6,582 nucleotides of DNA, taken from assembly GCA_002315885.1 (NCBI GenBank), contig DCIO01000013.1:1-6582 (forward strand), in the 5' to 3' direction. The notes under the pieces are model-generated. The model saw only the letters and a list, made by a program, of their open reading frames with translations, did not search any database and was not told where the DNA came from. The translations under genes were made by a program, and so were the position numbers. Each line of letters begins with the position of its first letter. Position 1 is the first letter of the stretch. This document shows, in pieces, positions 4,553 through 6,582 of the stretch. Source of the DNA: Lentisphaeria bacterium UBA1724 (GTDB lineage: Bacteria; Verrucomicrobiota; Lentisphaeria; Oligosphaerales; Oligosphaeraceae).

Positions 4553-6319
4553 TTATTCCAGCATGATATCCCGGAGTGTTTGAATATCCGATTTGGTGAA
4601 GCCCAGTGACAGGACGTAGTTTTCCACCTTTTCCTGAATGGTATTTCCGGGGTATTTCTGGAAGCCTTTGACCAGCTTGTCGAAGAGTCTTTCGTGGTTG
4701 AATCTGGCGTCGCCATTTCGGAAGATGGTGCATTCCCAGTCCAGATAGAGTTGGTTTTCGTCCACGCCCAGCAGCGCGTTGATGATGAACGCCACGGCGC
4801 CGGTGCGGTCCTGTCCTGCGATGCAATGGAAGTTGATGGGGTAGTTTTTTTCATCCAGGAAGAGCTGGAAGACTTTTGCAAACGCCTGCCTGCCGTCCTC
4901 GTCCTGGAGTCCGTCGTATGCTTGGGAGGAGTAGTGGTGCCACTGGACGGTGTCGCCTGCAGGGGAACCCGTCATGCAGGCTACCTCGTCGTCGCGTCGC
5001 AGATCGATTTCGGTTTTCAGTTTCAGGGTATTGTTGAGGAAATTCAGTCCCTCGGCATCCAGCATGCTATCGCCGGGGACATAGCCCGGGGCGCAGTTCT
5101 CGGGCTTTGCCTTTCTGTTGCGGTAGGAGAAGATGGCCTGGTTTTCCAGTCTGCCTTTGGCGATGACATCCTCCAATTTCGTGCCATCGACGACGGGGGC
5201 AATATACCAGGCGAATGTAACGAGACCGCTGCCCAGAGTGACAGTGACCAGATTCTTGCCCTTCTTCACGGGCAGATAGAGGGTGAAGTCGTTTACGGTG
5301 CTGTGGCGGATATTCCCCGTCATGTGGTCGTAGAGGATATTCCCATTCAGGCATAGCATCCAATACCAATCGCCTCCACAACGGAAGGGCATTACGCCGT
5401 CCTCGGGGGCTTCGAATTCCATCATGAGCAATGCGGGCTTTGCGACTTTGACGTCGTCGAACTTCACTGCAAAATCCTCATTGGCGCTCTTCTTGAAGCC
5501 CTTTGCGCCGTAGAATTCCGCGGGAATTTCTTTCAGTGCGGCTGCCTGGGCCAGCATTTCCTGGGAAAAGCGCTCCTGGTTTGGCAGGAATGCCGTCCAT
5601 TCGCCATGGAGCAAGTAGGGGATTTCCTTGATGGGGACTTCGTAGAGTGGCTTTCCTTGTCTCTCCAAATCCAGGGCCAGGTCACGATACTCGGGAAGTT
5701 TCTCCGTAACGTCTTTCAGATAGTAGAAGGGCTCGGAATTGTAGTTGAGGCCACCGGTGCGAATGACCATGTCCTGCCTGACACGACGGCCATCCTTGCC
5801 AATTCGTCCTCCCAAGTCACGGCAATTCTTGGCGTCGGGAATTCTCAGCAGGCGTGGGGCGACGTCGTCGGTGACGAAGGAATTCGTCTGGGAGACGCAT
5901 TTGTCGCATTGGACTTTCCAGTAGTATGTGGTGGCGATGCGGAGATTGGTCACATCTACCTGGGTGTCATGGGTGGTATAAGTGACACAGGTGCCCTCGG
6001 CAAAATCCTTGTTGTAGGAGAGCGTCACCGAATAGGGGCCTTTACACTTGCCGCAGGAGTCCTTCCAGCTGAGTGTCACGGGCTTGGGTTCGCAGCCTTC
6101 GGCTTTCACTGCGCTGCGGAATTCGCTGTCCTGGAAGCTGGTGCGGCGCTCTTCCTGGGACATGGCGATGAATTTCAGCTGGTTGGGGTAGTGCAGCGAT
6201 TGCTGAGAGCCTTCTGCGGGGGCGAGCGCCTGAAGCCCACAGGTAGAGCGGCACCCCGACAATAGCAACACAATGAAGAGAGTGAGAATCGCCAGGCTAA
6301 AGGAAGTGAGTTTTTTCAT
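4553..6319 (-). CDS. Secreted lipoprotein phosphatase, tyrosine/dual-specificity type, with inserted beta domain
   Basis: This 588-residue protein probably removes phosphate from tyrosine, serine/threonine or phosphoinositide-type substrates outside the cytoplasm. Residues 1-23 form a lipoprotein signal (LLLSGC, lipidated C23); R24 after the Cys does not suggest inner-membrane retention. A fibronectin-III-like segment follows (about 76-150, VTLSW...TYYWKVQC), holding two CxxC motifs (C89/C92, C138/C141). The phosphatase N-terminal signature is NCRDLGG (165-171). About 220 residues interrupt the fold, including a beta-sandwich-like stretch (about 265-385, GGDWYWMLCLNGN) resembling galactose-binding/PA14-like modules. 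The fold resumes with TEIDLRRDDE (436-445) and the P-loop HCIAGQDRTG (498-507, nucleophile C499, R505). Relatives of the Y_phosphatase3 group are typically about half this size. No Shine-Dalgarno precedes the ATG, but the signal peptide supports this start. The substrate is unknown. Confidence 0.85.
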   Translation of the reverse strand: MKKLTSFSLAILTLFIVLLLSGCRSTCGLQALAPAEGSQQSLHYPNQLKFIAMSQEERRTSFQDSEFRSAVKAEGCEPKPVTLSWKDSCGKCKGPYSVTLSYNKDFAEGTCVTYTTHDTQVDVTNLRIATTYYWKVQCDKCVSQTNSFVTDDVAPRLLRIPDAKNCRDLGGRIGKDGRRVRQDMVIRTGGLNYNSEPFYYLKDVTEKLPEYRDLALDLERQGKPLYEVPIKEIPYLLHGEWTAFLPNQERFSQEMLAQAAALKEIPAEFYGAKGFKKSANEDFAVKFDDVKVAKPALLMMEFEAPEDGVMPFRCGGDWYWMLCLNGNILYDHMTGNIRHSTVNDFTLYLPVKKGKNLVTVTLGSGLVTFAWYIAPVVDGTKLEDVIAKGRLENQAIFSYRNRKAKPENCAPGYVPGDSMLDAEGLNFLNNTLKLKTEIDLRRDDEVACMTGSPAGDTVQWHHYSSQAYDGLQDEDGRQAFAKVFQLFLDEKNYPINFHCIAGQDRTGAVAFIINALLGVDENQLYLDWECTIFRNGDARFNHERLFDKLVKGFQKYPGNTIQEKVENYVLSLGFTKSDIQTLRDIMLE

Positions 6320-6449
6320 TGTCGTATTGTGTGGGTGGTGTATTTCTGATTACATTTATTCAATTTTGTGCTTTCTTCTCGACCGTTTGTGCGGGGAGGG
6401 GGAGTCAAGTACGTCAAATGACTGCATTACCCAGTGGTGGGTGTCGACA

Positions 6450-6471
6450 AACTGACCGTAAACTGACCGTA
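6450..6471 (+). repeat. Tandem 11-mer AACTGACCGTA x2
   Basis: Two perfect head-to-tail copies lie at 6450-6460 and 6461-6471. The 11-bp period is close to one helical turn, so both copies would face the same side of the DNA, as expected of paired binding sites; such a role is inference. Confidence 0.8.
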
Positions 6472-6476
6472 ATGAA

Positions 6477-6531
6477 GGGCGATGCCCGTCAAGAAAAAAC
6501 AAAAGGAACGGTCCATTGACGGGCATCGCCC
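6477..6531. repeat. Perfect 16-nt inverted repeat with self-palindromic arms
   Basis: GGGCGATGCCCGTCAA (6477-6492) and its exact reverse complement (6516-6531) flank a 23-nt purine-rich spacer. Each arm also contains GGGC-GAT-GCCC, which can fold on itself. There is no T-run on either side, so a simple terminator is unlikely. It may be a mobile palindromic repeat or a protein-binding site. Confidence 0.85.
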
Positions 6532-6582
6532 ATTTCCCACCGTCGGGGACGCCGTGGCAGGACGGGCGGGGGACAAAAGTCC

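Larger units (their letters stand above)
6320..6582. other. Gene-free region upstream of the phosphatase
   Basis: I see no convincing gene here; short frames lack ribosome sites and family features. It should contain the phosphatase promoter on the - strand, but no well-spaced -35/-10 pair is clear. TGTAAT appears near 6350 as an isolated -10-like match without a good -35. AGTCA (6403-6407) and TGACT (6419-6423) form an operator-like palindrome with an 11-nt spacer. A tandem 11-mer and a long inverted repeat lie further upstream (listed separately). The end (6571-6582, GGAC/AAAA/GTCC) is a small hairpin cut by the window edge. Confidence 0.5.

Noticed and set aside
4329..4826. A 165-codon - strand frame spanning the RNA gene and the phosphatase 3' end
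   Set aside because: Out of frame with the certain phosphatase gene, with basic low-complexity sequence and no family features; the RNA interpretation explains the interval better.

Overview
The window looks like a bacterial chromosome segment of moderately high GC. It carries a compact translation and RNA-turnover cluster on the + strand: rpsO (200-463), pnp (483-2585), rpmE (2630-2836) and prfA (3075-4166). Two things suggest, without proving, a PVC-superphylum bacterium such as Lentisphaerota: the large lipoprotein phosphatase with a built-in ligand-binding-like beta domain, and intergenic spacers packed with heptamer repeats. No 16S or other taxonomic marker is present, so this placement is an inference.

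Layout: A sigma70-like promoter (51-78) and a roughly 115-nt foldable leader precede rpsO. The rpsO and pnp genes are 19 nt apart, and pnp has a perfect AGGAGG. The rpmE gene follows 44 nt later and ends at a strong intrinsic terminator (2849-2887). From there to prfA the spacer is almost entirely repeats: period-7 arrays alternating with a G5/C5 palindromic core. The same composite element recurs after prfA, where its first heptamer supplies the prfA stop codon.

Convergent to prfA, on the - strand, lies a gene-free interval (4273-4484). It has a good sigma70 promoter, about 177 nt of strongly structured sequence whose ends pair over 14 positions, and an intrinsic terminator. This is best read as a small-RNA gene, with 6S RNA a possible identity; it is the most interesting unannotated object in the window. 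Further along the - strand is a 588-codon gene (4553-6319) for a secreted lipoprotein phosphatase (CX5R, HCIAGQDRTG) whose catalytic domain is split by a beta-rich insertion.

The last 263 bases (6320-6582) hold no convincing gene but contain a tandem 11-mer, a perfect 16-nt inverted repeat and an operator-like palindrome. Functionally, the + strand genes join ribosome assembly (S15, L31), translation termination (RF1) and mRNA decay (PNPase). The - strand half is accessory: a regulatory-RNA candidate and a cell-envelope phosphatase.
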